From positions 270,873,426 to 270,937,425 of the forward strand of contig CP136063.1 of NCBI GenBank assembly GCA_032622095.1: a stretch of DNA of 64,000 nucleotides. Reading direction: 5' to 3'. The translations under genes and the position numbers were made by a program. The stretch comes from Siphonodentalium dalli (taxonomy: Eukaryota > Mollusca > Scaphopoda > Gadilida > Siphonodentaliidae). The notes beneath the pieces were generated by a model. It was given only the letters and a program-made list of their open reading frames with translations. It was not told the DNA's origin and did no database searches. Shown here piece after piece: positions 27,422 through 36,798 of this stretch. Position 1 is the first letter of the stretch, and every line of letters begins with the position of its first letter.

Positions 27422-27876
27422 TGTGAGATAACTACCCATTATAATCTCACAACTTGATTCAAACTATACGAATGTCCCAATATATAAAACCCCAAACTCA
27501 GATATTTGTGTTCGGTTCTCGAAACCTCACACGTCTTACTCTCAGCGAAGATATACACACAATGAAGATGGCTCCCAAATATGGTCAAGGGAGATGACCA
27601 TTACGGAAGAACCAATCCCGATGTGTATTGCCAAACACCTCATCTAATATGCATCCCAAATAGTATATAAGAAACAACTACATCCCATCACATCATGCTT
27701 TCACTAGACTCATCTCGTACCTAGATCATATCCAGGCATCATTCACACCAGGCATCACCCATTCGGGGACACCAATTCGCGGCGACTATTGATCATTATA
27801 TTTGTACACACTGCATATCTTATTCACAACATAATAAAGACTTGTACCTACTATATACATGTGTCATTACCTCACA
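27422..27876 (+). repeat. 5' LTR (455 bp)
   Basis: It starts TGTGAGATAAC and ends TTACCTCACA. It differs from the 3' LTR only at 27,602 (T; A at 42,764). A TATA-like 'tagtatataag' lies near 27,662 and a second AT box 'atatataaaa' near 27,481. The polyadenylation signal AATAAA is at 27,833-27,838. These fit a U3-R-U5 layout with a downstream R/poly(A) site. Confidence 0.95.
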
Positions 27877-27885
27877 TAGTATTAA

Positions 27886-27900
27886 TGGTACCATGAGCAG
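27886..27900 (+). promoter_or_regulatory. Primer-binding site
   Basis: 'tggtaccatgagcag' begins nine bases after the 5' LTR. Its reverse complement ends in TACCA, as required for a tRNA 3' end. The first eight bases agree with the 3' end of animal tRNA-Leu(UAA) as I remember it, so Leu is a guess to check against the host tRNA set. Confidence 0.6.
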
Positions 27901-28081
27901 TTCTACGTCTCACCACACAACTTGAAGTCTCGGCCACTAGACGATCACTACAGAGCAGAAACAATCTCAAACCGCTACTCAACCACGGGGATACAGCCTT
28001 ACACTCCAGCCACGGATAGACAGTCTCATACACTAGACCACTGCACCGGTCAACAATAACTCAACCATTCGGACACACAGG

Positions 28082-28342
28082 AACCCTTCGGACACACAGG
28101 ACCGCATACCAACCCTTCGGACACACAGGACCGCACACCAACCCTTCGAACACACAGGACCGCATACCAACCCTTCGGACACACAGGACCGCATACCAAC
28201 CCTTCGGACACACAGGACCGCACACCAACCCTTCGAACACACAGGACCGCATACCAACCCTTCGGACACACAGGACCGCACACCAACCCTTCGGACACAC
28301 AGGACCGCACACCAACCCTTCGGACACACAGGACCGCATACA
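28082..28342. repeat. 29-bp minisatellite, nine copies, in the retroelement leader
   Basis: The unit 'aacccttcggacacacagg' plus 'accgca.acc' repeats exactly every 29 bp from 28,082 to 28,314. Variants are limited to 'ttcggac/ttcgaac' and 'gcacacc/gcatacc'. Because 29 is not a multiple of three, all three minus-strand frames stay open with a shifting 29-residue super-repeat (CVRRVG, CVSEGLVC and CPKGW phrases). The three overlapping minus ORFs at 28,033-28,430 are therefore taken as artefacts. Confidence 0.9.
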
Positions 28343-28570
28343 TACTCATCTGATATAGACGAATCAACCTTTTATTCTTATACAACCAGCTCACATCGTG
28401 TATCCAGCTAAAAAAAATATTACTTCTCACGCCTCTTGCAGACCAGATTCAGATCCACATAAACTTTAACATCCGATTTGGACATCCTTCGGCTTCCAAT
28501 AACCACGACGAGAACATTCTATACATCATTCATCATCACAGACTTGTGCACATTATTCTTCTCGGAAATT

Positions 28571-28577
28571 GGTGAGT
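28571..28577 (+). promoter_or_regulatory. Candidate 5' splice donor for the env mRNA
   Basis: 'ttg|gtgagtga' with GT at 28,572-28,573 is a near-consensus donor. It lies in the leader before every plus-strand ORF. Paired with the acceptor at 39,390 it would remove ORF0, gag and pol and leave env, the usual retroviral and errantivirus strategy. Confidence 0.6.
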
Positions 28578-28662
28578 GACCATCTTTTCTTTCCCATTTG
28601 CTGTCAAATTGCACACCCCCTATTTTTAGCATTCTTTTACTCCTTTTTTTTTCACGTGGGTT

Positions 28663-29154
28663 ATGGACACATCACCTGATTCTACTACACCTACACTACC
28701 TACCCATCCTACTACAATACATGCTTCAAACGATCAGCCCATACCACCCACCTCTTACAAACAACATTCAGTTCTTCATTTTAAAACTTACTGTAGATAC
28801 GCTTTACCCCACCAAATAACTTTATCGCCACAACTCATTAAATATTGCAATCCCATTCGCATTGATATAACGCAAGATACAATCCGCTTATACGTGCGTT
28901 GTATGATTACAAATAACTACTCAGGACATACACTAGATTCTTGGAACGAGTGGCATACATTTCCGGCTCATTTTACGGATTATCCAAAACTTATCGTCAA
29001 CTCTATAGTCGCGGCAATTCCCATAAAACATCCTAATAAATCACCTGAATCGTGTCAAATACACCTGAATCGCATAATACACCGCCACGGCACTTGGAAA
29101 AAAATACAACATATTTCGCACCCATACCATAGATCCCAAAACAGACACCGTTAA
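28663..29154 (+). CDS. Upstream ORF (ORF0) before gag, unknown function
   Basis: 163 codons starting at an ATG, ending 14 bases before the gag ATG and in another frame. The N-terminal ~50 residues are Pro/Thr/His-rich and probably disordered. Residues ~50-140 look more protein-like, with a WNEWHTFPAHF segment followed by YPKLIVNSIVAAI. There is no signal peptide, membrane span or zinc motif. I recognise no family. It might be an accessory protein or an extra Gag matrix-like region joined by frameshift or reinitiation. The A/C-rich composition of the element makes long plus-strand ORFs easier by chance, so the call is moderate. Confidence 0.45.
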   Translation: MDTSPDSTTPTLPTHPTTIHASNDQPIPPTSYKQHSVLHFKTYCRYALPHQITLSPQLIKYCNPIRIDITQDTIRLYVRCMITNNYSGHTLDSWNEWHTFPAHFTDYPKLIVNSIVAAIPIKHPNKSPESCQIHLNRIIHRHGTWKKIQHISHPYHRSQNRHR

Positions 29155-29168
29155 TCCTTAATAACATA

Positions 29169-30218
29169 ATGGAGTCACCACCTCCGCAGAGCAGCGATTA
29201 TTTTCATCCAATCAATTATCAGCATCACCTTGAATTAAACAGGGAAACGGACCGATCAACCGCCAGACCCCCCCACACAGACATTACTAATGAAATGGGC
29301 AAAGATAATCAGAACTTGCTATTGTCACGGCTTACCCATGAAATTAGCCATTTCACTAGTTCTATCCGCGACCAGACTGAAAGTTTAAAAACACAGACAA
29401 CAATAACAGCACTGCTGGGAATGAATTCCATTATTGAACCCTTCGATGGCAAGCCTGACGCTTTTCCCCAATGGGTCCATGCGGTGGAAAAATACTCCCG
29501 CGCGATTTCGGCACAAGATGAGACTATCATAAAAATTGCCGCTCAGACATGTAAATCTCAAGTTTCTGAATTTATTCAACGCTTCATAAATGAAAATAAC
29601 ACAGACGGAAAATTCATGTTCACCTGGACCGATCTGAAATCACAGTTACGCTCATTATTCAGTTCCATAACTGATTCGCCTCAAGCCATTTCCTCATTAC
29701 AAGCCATTAGGCAGAGACATACGGAAACAATTGCCATGTTTGCAGAACGCATACGTACCCTTGCTAAACACGCGTATACTGATGAAATTAACACAAGAGC
29801 AGTGCAAACACAATTAGTAGCATTTTTTTCCGACGGTATTCGCGACTCTAGTATTAAATTCAGGCTTCTCAAAGACGACCCCATAACGCTTGATAGAGCT
29901 ACTGATATCGCCCTACGCGAAATGAACCTTCGGCAACGCTATCGCTTACGTTACGGTGAACATCATAATGATTATAACCAATTCCCACAGTTACAATCCC
30001 CTCAACCAATGGATATCGACAATAACCATCGACACATTCCAAGAGGGCCATCACAATCCACTTACAACCCCCGTCAATCCAAAGACAGACACCGAATCAA
30101 TGATCACCCCCACAGGCGCCAACCTTCAAATTCTCACCACCCCTACTCTGAACCAAGGGTCTCCCATCCAAACCTCATCCAGACCATGGATGCAAGATAT
30201 ACTACAACAGCTCAATGA
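29169..30218 (+). CDS. gag: Gag polyprotein, capsid region
   Basis: 349 codons from an ATG. Residues ~95-260 carry the retrotransposon Gag/capsid fold signature: 'FDGKPDAFPQWVHAVEKY', then the helical 'FMFTWTDLKSQLRSLF', then an arginine-containing 'IRQRHTETIAMFAERI' helix. A basic, His/Arg/Pro-rich tail follows (residues ~300-345). Gag forms the particle and packages RNA. The frame ends at a TGA (30,216-30,218) before the nucleocapsid zinc knuckle, which lies directly downstream in the same frame. The stop may be leaky or a recent lesion. Confidence 0.9.
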   Translation: MESPPPQSSDYFHPINYQHHLELNRETDRSTARPPHTDITNEMGKDNQNLLLSRLTHEISHFTSSIRDQTESLKTQTTITALLGMNSIIEPFDGKPDAFPQWVHAVEKYSRAISAQDETIIKIAAQTCKSQVSEFIQRFINENNTDGKFMFTWTDLKSQLRSLFSSITDSPQAISSLQAIRQRHTETIAMFAERIRTLAKHAYTDEINTRAVQTQLVAFFSDGIRDSSIKFRLLKDDPITLDRATDIALREMNLRQRYRLRYGEHHNDYNQFPQLQSPQPMDIDNNHRHIPRGPSQSTYNPRQSKDRHRINDHPHRRQPSNSHHPYSEPRVSHPNLIQTMDARYTTTAQ

Positions 30219-30311
30219 CCCCTATTCTGTACATACTGCAGATTAAACAATCATACCACAGACCAATGCAGACGTCGGCCTCAAAATAACAACCAATTTT
30301 TAAACAGATGA
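30219..30311 (+). CDS. Nucleocapsid zinc knuckle in gag frame after the TGA
   Basis: The frame continues in phase with gag and encodes a perfect CX2CX4HX4C knuckle (CTYCRLNNHTTDQC, codons 30,228-30,269). A basic RRRP and a second TGA (30,309-30,311) follow. CCHC knuckles bind genomic RNA. The pol frame opens at 30,304, eight bases before this stop and in the +1 phase, so Gag-Pol synthesis would need a +1 shift right at 'AGA TGA'. Confidence 0.75.
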   Translation, partial: PLFCTYCRLNNHTTDQCRRRPQNNNQFLNR

Positions 30312-33138
30312 GGACTCATTGCATCAAAAATTTCACCCCACCCACCAACGCAACGCAATGAGTCCAATAACACATCAAATTAGCACAATATACAACCACA
30401 ATCATAGATATGCTAAAGATCATCGAACACACGAATCTCAAAAGCATAGAGTCTATAATTCACAACTGCAGTCCATTAATCATTACCCCACGCTACCACC
30501 AAACTGCCAAAACCAACGATATATTAATTACCGTACGCGGCCTCCACTTGATCTCCCTCGCCACAGGCACGTAACACATACCACTTTCTGCCATAGCAGG
30601 TGTTCCTCTATGAAACCCAGATTTCATAATTCTTCCAATAAGTCTATCTCACCACTTCTGGATTTAACCTTTCCTCCCCAATTTAAAACCCTGAATCGCC
30701 TTGAAAAGCCCAAGCACCAACACATTACTAATTCTTACTCATCATCCAAAAGAAAATCAACATGCATCAGTTCTCGCGAATCACATTCCAATACTGCAAT
30801 TAACCCTATAATACCACCAGTCAAACCCATACAACACACTATACCAGTACTTAAATATCCAAGTGATATGACAGATGGTGCTCTAAACCAAACACCATGC
30901 TCAACTATCATTAAAATACACAAACAACGGATTAGATCACTATTAGACTCCGGGGCAACCACCAGTTGCTTGAAATACGACATTTATAGATCCATGCCAA
31001 ATCGACCACCTTTAATTAAAGAACATGTGTTACTCACATCAGCCGATGGTACACCAATGAAAGTTTTTGGATCCACACATCTCACATTTAGAATCGGAAA
31101 ACGCATTCTTACTCACAAATTTGTCATATGTGCAACCTTGTCACGTCCTTGCATTTTAGGGCGCGATTTTATGAAACAACACAGTATTAGACTTTACTTT
31201 GATCTAGAAAAATTCAGAATACAGAATCAATTATACCCGATGTTAAGGGATGGTCACATTGCATCACTCATCCGATCAACAAATAACGTTTCATTATCAC
31301 CCCACTCATGCGCCATCATAACAGGCAGACTCATAGGGCCAAATGATATGTTTAACACACCTATAATCCGAATAGGCAAAGGTAACATGTCCATTTTCGA
31401 ACACGAACCAAATGTACATGTAACCGACACGCTAGCAGATGCAAATAATCCCAATATTTGCGTCATGATAGAAAACCAATCGGCGTCACATATGTCCATT
31501 AAGAAAGGCCGTGTGATAGCACAAGCATTTGGCACTCAAGAGCAAATGATATGCACGGCATCCGATGAGCAAAACATTAACTCATCTCCGCCAAACAAAC
31601 ACAGTATAAACACCATAGGTGACCGGCAAGACATTAACCCTCCAGTCACCAAGACTCAACCTATATCTGTCAATGATATCGTGGCACCTCAACACCTTAA
31701 ACAGCAGATATTGCAACTAGTATCACAATACCCTGATGTTTTTACAAATGACATAAACAAGATAGGATATTGTCCAAAAATTAAAATGAAAATCGACCTC
31801 AAACCAAATACTTTACCTATTTTTTGCAAAAAATATCCGACACCACTGAACAAACAACGAATTATGGCTGCTGAGATAAAAAAATTATTAGATGCAGACA
31901 TTATTAGACCAACGGCCCACTCATCGTGGGGATTTCCCAGTCTCCTCATACGCAAAGCCACACCCAATCCCGATGGTACTCCCAATTATCGATTGGTAAT
32001 CGATCTCAGAAAACTCAATGATGTTTCCATTCCATTAAAATGGTCTATGCCTAGTTTTACAGAAATATCGTCCAAGTTACTCGGCTCAACTATTTTCAGT
32101 ATCTTTGATTTATCAAATGCTTATCATGTTATTGGAGTCGTACCCGAAGTTGTTCCCATATTAACTATGAATACGTCCGAAGGACAATACAGTTATCAAA
32201 GAGCCCCGATGGGATATGTCTCGAGCTCAGGGTATTTTTTAAAACTCATGAACATGGCCCTACACGATTTACCATTTGTAGAAGGATTTGTCGATGACCT
32301 GATCTGTCATAGCTCCGATCCTCAAACGCATATACAGCAGCTCACAAAATTATTTGACAGACTCAGGGAATACGGCTTAATAGTTAAACTATCAAAATCT
32401 AAATTTTGCCAACCACAAGTTAAATTTCTAGGGCATATTATTTCTGACAAGGGCACATCCCCTGACCCTGAAATTCTTTTAATTATCAAGTCTTTACCAC
32501 CTCCGAAATCAGTTAAAGAAGTCCGCAGATTACTGGGAATTCTTAATTTTTACAGGTCATATTCTCCTACTTTCGCATCGACGGCATTGCCTTTAATCAA
32601 ACTCACAGCCAAATATGCTAAATTTGTGTGGGATGCGCCGTGCCAAACAGCGTTCGACGCGCTTAAAGAAAGCTTAGCAACCGCCCCCATCTTAGCTTAC
32701 CCAAATCCCGACAAACTGTTCATTCTGACAGTAGATGCATCTATACATAGTATCGGGGCGATACTATCACAATATGCTCATAGCCAAGATGATAAACACG
32801 TTGAACTACCAATCGCGTTCGCCAGTAAAAAACTTAACAAATCACAAAGGAATTATTCTGTCACGGAAAAAGAAGCATTCGCGATATATACGTTTGCAAG
32901 GCAATTTAAATTTTACTTACAAGGATCCCAAGTAGAGATTAAAACAGATCACTTACCCCTCATCCACATGTTTAAAAAACAGGATCTGATAAACACAAAA
33001 ATTCAAAAATGGTTTTTGGAAATATCAGCATTGAACCCAAAAATTACTTATATTAAAGGCACGAACAATGTTACGGCAGATTTTTGCAGTCGGATAAACC
33101 CCGACACACACCCCATGCATCAATTCTTGCACCGATAG
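30304..33138 (+). CDS. pol: Pol: retropepsin, reverse transcriptase, RNase H
   Basis: An open frame of 945 codons entered by frameshift; no ATG is needed. Counting from 30,319, the first ~190 residues are low-complexity His/Ser/Pro-rich. The aspartic protease has LLDSGATT with Asp at ~210 and ILGRDF at ~285. The reverse transcriptase has YRLVIDLRKLN, FSIFDLSNAYH, the APMGY motif and the FVDD catalytic box at 657-660. RNase H has TVDAS (Asp 806), a YSVTEKEAFAI segment and KTDH (Asp 877). All catalytic residues are present. The frame stops at 33,136-33,138, before the integrase, which lies in the next +1 frame. Confidence 0.95.
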   Translation, partial: TDEDSLHQKFHPTHQRNAMSPITHQISTIYNHNHRYAKDHRTHESQKHRVYNSQLQSINHYPTLPPNCQNQRYINYRTRPPLDLPRHRHVTHTTFCHSRCSSMKPRFHNSSNKSISPLLDLTFPPQFKTLNRLEKPKHQHITNSYSSSKRKSTCISSRESHSNTAINPIIPPVKPIQHTIPVLKYPSDMTDGALNQTPCSTIIKIHKQRIRSLLDSGATTSCLKYDIYRSMPNRPPLIKEHVLLTSADGTPMKVFGSTHLTFRIGKRILTHKFVICATLSRPCILGRDFMKQHSIRLYFDLEKFRIQNQLYPMLRDGHIASLIRSTNNVSLSPHSCAIITGRLIGPNDMFNTPIIRIGKGNMSIFEHEPNVHVTDTLADANNPNICVMIENQSASHMSIKKGRVIAQAFGTQEQMICTASDEQNINSSPPNKHSINTIGDRQDINPPVTKTQPISVNDIVAPQHLKQQILQLVSQYPDVFTNDINKIGYCPKIKMKIDLKPNTLPIFCKKYPTPLNKQRIMAAEIKKLLDADIIRPTAHSSWGFPSLLIRKATPNPDGTPNYRLVIDLRKLNDVSIPLKWSMPSFTEISSKLLGSTIFSIFDLSNAYHVIGVVPEVVPILTMNTSEGQYSYQRAPMGYVSSSGYFLKLMNMALHDLPFVEGFVDDLICHSSDPQTHIQQLTKLFDRLREYGLIVKLSKSKFCQPQVKFLGHIISDKGTSPDPEILLIIKSLPPPKSVKEVRRLLGILNFYRSYSPTFASTALPLIKLTAKYAKFVWDAPCQTAFDALKESLATAPILAYPNPDKLFILTVDASIHSIGAILSQYAHSQDDKHVELPIAFASKKLNKSQRNYSVTEKEAFAIYTFARQFKFYLQGSQVEIKTDHLPLIHMFKKQDLINTKIQKWFLEISALNPKITYIKGTNNVTADFCSRINPDTHPMHQFLHR

Positions 33139-35056
33139 CGACCCAAATCCACCCACCAATCCCCTTGTACAGGATATTAATATACTTGACATGAAAGATA
33201 TTCAGGAATTTTCAAAACAAAAAAAACAACCAAAACAGAAAACGGATTCCGAACCACCAGTTGATCTCGACGACAGCCCGGTCCTTCCTCCTATAACTAA
33301 TATAAGAGATGAACAATCAGGAGACCACACAATCTCCGAGATTATCAAACAAATGCAATCAACAAATATACCCGAAAAATTAGCAAAAACCTTTATTCTC
33401 AAAGATGGTATCCTACACTATATATCAATATATAATGACATACCTAAATTACGTATATATATAACGGACAAAATAGCACAAGAAGTTATATCCCAATATC
33501 ACAGTCTCGGCCATAGAGCGGTACAATCGCTATACGCGACCATACGGAACAGATATTACACACCTCAGTTGTTTGCAAAAATTGTCACATACATAAACAA
33601 TTGTCATACATGCCGACAACGAAATGCTTATAATCCAAAAATCCCGCTTCAACCAGTCACTGCCCCATCAAGGCCAGGACAACTCATAGCTATCGATCTT
33701 ATGGGACCATTTTCCCCCAAAACACAGTCAGGAAATAGATTTATCTTAACTATTATTGATCAATTTTCATTACATACTTTAGCATACGCATTACCTAACA
33801 AAATGGTGGATACAATTTTAGAAAGATTGAATTCAGAGTATTTCACTTTATTTGGATCAGTTGAAGAAATATTAACAGATAATGGGTCCGAGTTTGCAAA
33901 CTCTACCTTCACTGAATTTTGTAAATATTACCATATCAATCACCGCCTCACTTCGTTCTACAGACCCCAAAGTAACGGTAAATCAGAACGTTCGCATAGA
34001 AGCCTAGCATCAATCATTTCAACAATCACCCAAGCAAATGTAGAAAATTGGGACCTATATCTAAATTATGCATCACAAGCAATGAACTTCCATTGTTCCA
34101 GTGTACATACACATTCACCATTTTTTCTAACTTTTTTTAGAGAACCACAGATAAGCATAGACCGAATTTTAACACACAGAGAAAAGTATTTAGGAGAGGA
34201 TTTTTTAGCCACCACGCTTCAAAATCAACACATTATTTTTAAAACTACAAAATCTCTTCTCGAAACAGCCTCTCGCAACCACAAACAGAACAAAGGTGGA
34301 TCTATTCCAACCTTTAAAATAGGCCAATCCGTCTATTACAAAATCCACCAACCAAATCACAAATTTTCATTTAAATATGAGCCGTTTTGGCGTATCTTGA
34401 AACAGACAGGCCCCATATCTTACATATTAAGACATGACCTATCTGCTAAATTAACAAAATCACATGCTAAACACATCAAACCATCCCCCATTGATTGGCC
34501 TACACCTCAAATTCCCAATCACTTAAAAAATAAACGACATAATCGATTTGCATTTCCACCGAGTGAAGCCAGTGTCGATAATAATAGCTCTCAATCCACT
34601 TTGGAATCAGACGATGACATCAAAACCACGGCAATTAAGCGCGCTCAACTTGAGCGCTCAAACACAGACGACAGCTCTTCAATACCATTGGCTGAATTAG
34701 CCAACAGACTCATGGCTTCGAAACATTTTAATAAAACAGACAGCCAATCACCCCCGGATTTATCACCCAGCGACCAATCTAGGCCCCAAACACAGGAACC
34801 AAATGTCATAAAACACAAATTAATTACACAAAATTCTTATAGTACGACGCCAGACACAAAATCGGATCGCGCAGATAACAAACGCGGCCGGCACCGTAAA
34901 TTATCTTCACCATACTCCAAACACACGCCTAAAGATTCATCGTTTTCTAATTCCTTCCAATATACATCACCCGACAGCCGTTCGACAAATTGGTCAAACG
35001 AAAGTACGGAAACATATGATTTATATCAGATGACAACTGATATCGAACATTCATAG
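33098..35056 (+). CDS. Retroelement integrase
   Basis: The frame opens at 33,098, overlaps pol by 41 bases and has a first ATG at 33,191 (621 codons). Counting from that ATG, the HHCC zinc domain is at His104, His108, Cys138 and Cys141. The catalytic core has Asp169 (IAIDLMGPF), Asp230 (LTDNGSEF) and Glu266 (SNGKSERSH), i.e. D,D(35)E. No chromodomain is visible. The C-terminal ~200 residues are Ser/Thr/Pro-rich and look disordered. Integrase inserts the cDNA into host DNA. Reading-through coding character in the overlap suggests that it was, or is, made as Pol-IN by a +1 shift. Confidence 0.93.
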   Translation, partial: TPTHTPCINSCTDSDPNPPTNPLVQDINILDMKDIQEFSKQKKQPKQKTDSEPPVDLDDSPVLPPITNIRDEQSGDHTISEIIKQMQSTNIPEKLAKTFILKDGILHYISIYNDIPKLRIYITDKIAQEVISQYHSLGHRAVQSLYATIRNRYYTPQLFAKIVTYINNCHTCRQRNAYNPKIPLQPVTAPSRPGQLIAIDLMGPFSPKTQSGNRFILTIIDQFSLHTLAYALPNKMVDTILERLNSEYFTLFGSVEEILTDNGSEFANSTFTEFCKYYHINHRLTSFYRPQSNGKSERSHRSLASIISTITQANVENWDLYLNYASQAMNFHCSSVHTHSPFFLTFFREPQISIDRILTHREKYLGEDFLATTLQNQHIIFKTTKSLLETASRNHKQNKGGSIPTFKIGQSVYYKIHQPNHKFSFKYEPFWRILKQTGPISYILRHDLSAKLTKSHAKHIKPSPIDWPTPQIPNHLKNKRHNRFAFPPSEASVDNNSSQSTLESDDDIKTTAIKRAQLERSNTDDSSSIPLAELANRLMASKHFNKTDSQSPPDLSPSDQSRPQTQEPNVIKHKLITQNSYSTTPDTKSDRADNKRGRHRKLSSPYSKHTPKDSSFSNSFQYTSPDSRSTNWSNESTETYDLYQMTTDIEHS

Positions 35057-36467
35057 TCATGTATCAAAGTATCTCACAATCACTAATGATAGATAATTTA
35101 CATAACTTTTATTAATATTATATAAAACAGATCTTACAAAGGCATAACCCTACTGCAATTCTCCCATCCCACCCCCTTCGGCACAGAGATAGACACCCAA
35201 ACGATAAACTTCGTTCACACCAGTGGTATGATCATTAAACAGGGCATCATCTCGTTTCCCAAATCTCTAATTCAATTATCGCTAACAGGTGTGCATTGAG
35301 TCATGATGCCGAAGTAAATTTAACCGACATGTAATATATATCTTTCGCTAATGACTGACACTCGGCGTCTTGGAATAATTGTTTATTCACGAAACATGCC
35401 AATATGTCGATCATTGTCTCTCGCACCAATCTCCGAAATATCGCAAAATCCCGTTCATGACTCAGTTACATCTTCATTCCCTCCAATATGCTTAACTCAA
35501 TCATATATTCATTGACATAGCAAACGAATCCTACAATACACTATATATTATACAGTAGGTTATACAGTGATCACGGCATATTTTCCTCAATACCACCCCC
35601 CCCCCCTCCTGCCAAACAACGCTCTTTATCATAAGAACGATTGGTACAGAAACCACGGCATATTATCCCTCAATGTAGACACCCCCACCCACCAACGCCA
35701 CAATACACTATATATATTATATAGTAGTTGATACAATAATCACGGCATATTTCCCTCAATATCACCCCCCCCCAATACCGCCACAAAACGCTCTTCATTA
35801 TAGAGCGATTGGTACATAAACCACGGCATTTATCCCATCAACAACACTTCCCCAATCCCTATCTCATTGTAACGGACATTTGTCCGACCTTATTTTAGGT
35901 CATGACACCCTAAAACTGCCACTAAACGCCTTTTGTTATATGGCGTGTGGAATATTAACCACGGCATGCATCACCCAGATATTCAGTATTTCCCAATCCT
36001 AATATGAAAGTCACCATTACACCGCCCCCCCCCCCCTCGAACAAACAAACGCTCTTCATTCTAAAACTTAGATAATCCAATCAATAACAGAATTGAACTC
36101 TTGGCAGCGGTCTAATAATATATTTATCTCTTTACATTTCAACCAATCTTAGACTATAATTAAATAATCTTTGGCGATTTAGCACGTTTACAAAAGTTAC
36201 TCTTTGTATCTCAACCAATATTAACACCTTTGGGCCATTACCACGATTACAACAATAACAACAACAACAACAAAAAAAATACATTTCTTTTCACTGAATT
36301 TATCAGCAAGATGTTATTTCTACAGGCTAACACGGTGAATAACCACAAAAACAATTCAATTCATGTTATTGTTGGCTAAACACCGTGCCAGCTTGCAGAA
36401 TGCAAGCCAGCTCTTGATCCAGGGACGGTCCGAATTCTTCAGGGGCAGCAGTCACACCAACATCTTC
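35057..36467. repeat. IN-env spacer, part 1: imperfect ~120-bp repeats and C-runs
   Basis: Between about 35,530 and 36,060 the phrases 'ccacggcatatt.tccctcaat', a C-run, 'aaacgctcttcattat' and 'gattggtaca' recur three to four times at roughly 100-120 bp spacing. C-runs of 8-13 lie at ~35,598, ~35,767 and ~36,025. The remainder is AT-rich with a CAA run at 36,250-36,275. No plus-strand gene is seen. Confidence 0.65.
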
Positions 36468-36743
36468 TTATAGCACTCTCCGATGTTGGCTCCATAGGTC
36501 TATTATCCTCTGCCTCTCATCTATAATCTCCAGCCGGAGATTTATCACCTTGTGGCATCGTTCTAATTCAGACACGGTACTCAAATACCGTGCCCAATCT
36601 ATACTGGTCCCTCCAGCCAGGCACACAGCAACTATAACATCATAAAATGCCAATATGTGATCCACATATTGCATTGTTACCTCATATTGGCTCGTTTCTA
36701 ACACAGCAACCTCAGCCTCCAAAAATCGCAGGTAATCAGACAT
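36468..36743 (-). CDS. Antisense ORF A of the retroelement (paralogue of ORF B)
   Basis: 91 codons on the strand opposite to gag-pol-env, starting at ATG 36,743. The product is mostly helical and charged. Its C-terminal half has YLSTVSELERCHKVINLRLE, then ERQRIIDLWSQHRR. It aligns along its whole length with antisense ORF B: same MS..L..LE start, YL.T...E.ERC..V.NLR..I..ER.R.I.LWS core and the same distance to the end. A TATA box (TATATAA, complement of 36,792-36,798) lies ~55 bases upstream of the ATG. I recognise no family. Position and orientation recall antisense genes of complex retroviruses, but that is analogy only. Confidence 0.65.
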   Translation of the reverse strand: MSDYLRFLEAEVAVLETSQYEVTMQYVDHILAFYDVIVAVCLAGGTSIDWARYLSTVSELERCHKVINLRLEIIDERQRIIDLWSQHRRVL

Positions 36744-36791
36744 AATGAAAATTATGTCAGAAATAACCCTTGTCGATAAGTCACACACACC

Positions 36792-36798
36792 TTATATA
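36792..36798 (-). promoter_or_regulatory. Antisense TATA box for ORF A
   Basis: The complement reads AAGTATATAAGG. It sits ~50 bases before the ORF A start codon, leaving room for a transcription start between them. Confidence 0.5.

Noticed and set aside
28033-28430. Three overlapping minus-strand ORFs of 92-126 codons with repeated CVRRVG/CVSEG units
   Set aside because: They only read the 29-bp minisatellite, whose period keeps all three frames open; there is no start context or non-repeat domain.
30297-30306. TTTAAAC slippery heptamer at the gag end
   Set aside because: It is in the right phase for -1 slippage, but pol is in the +1 frame and the -1 frame is not pol.
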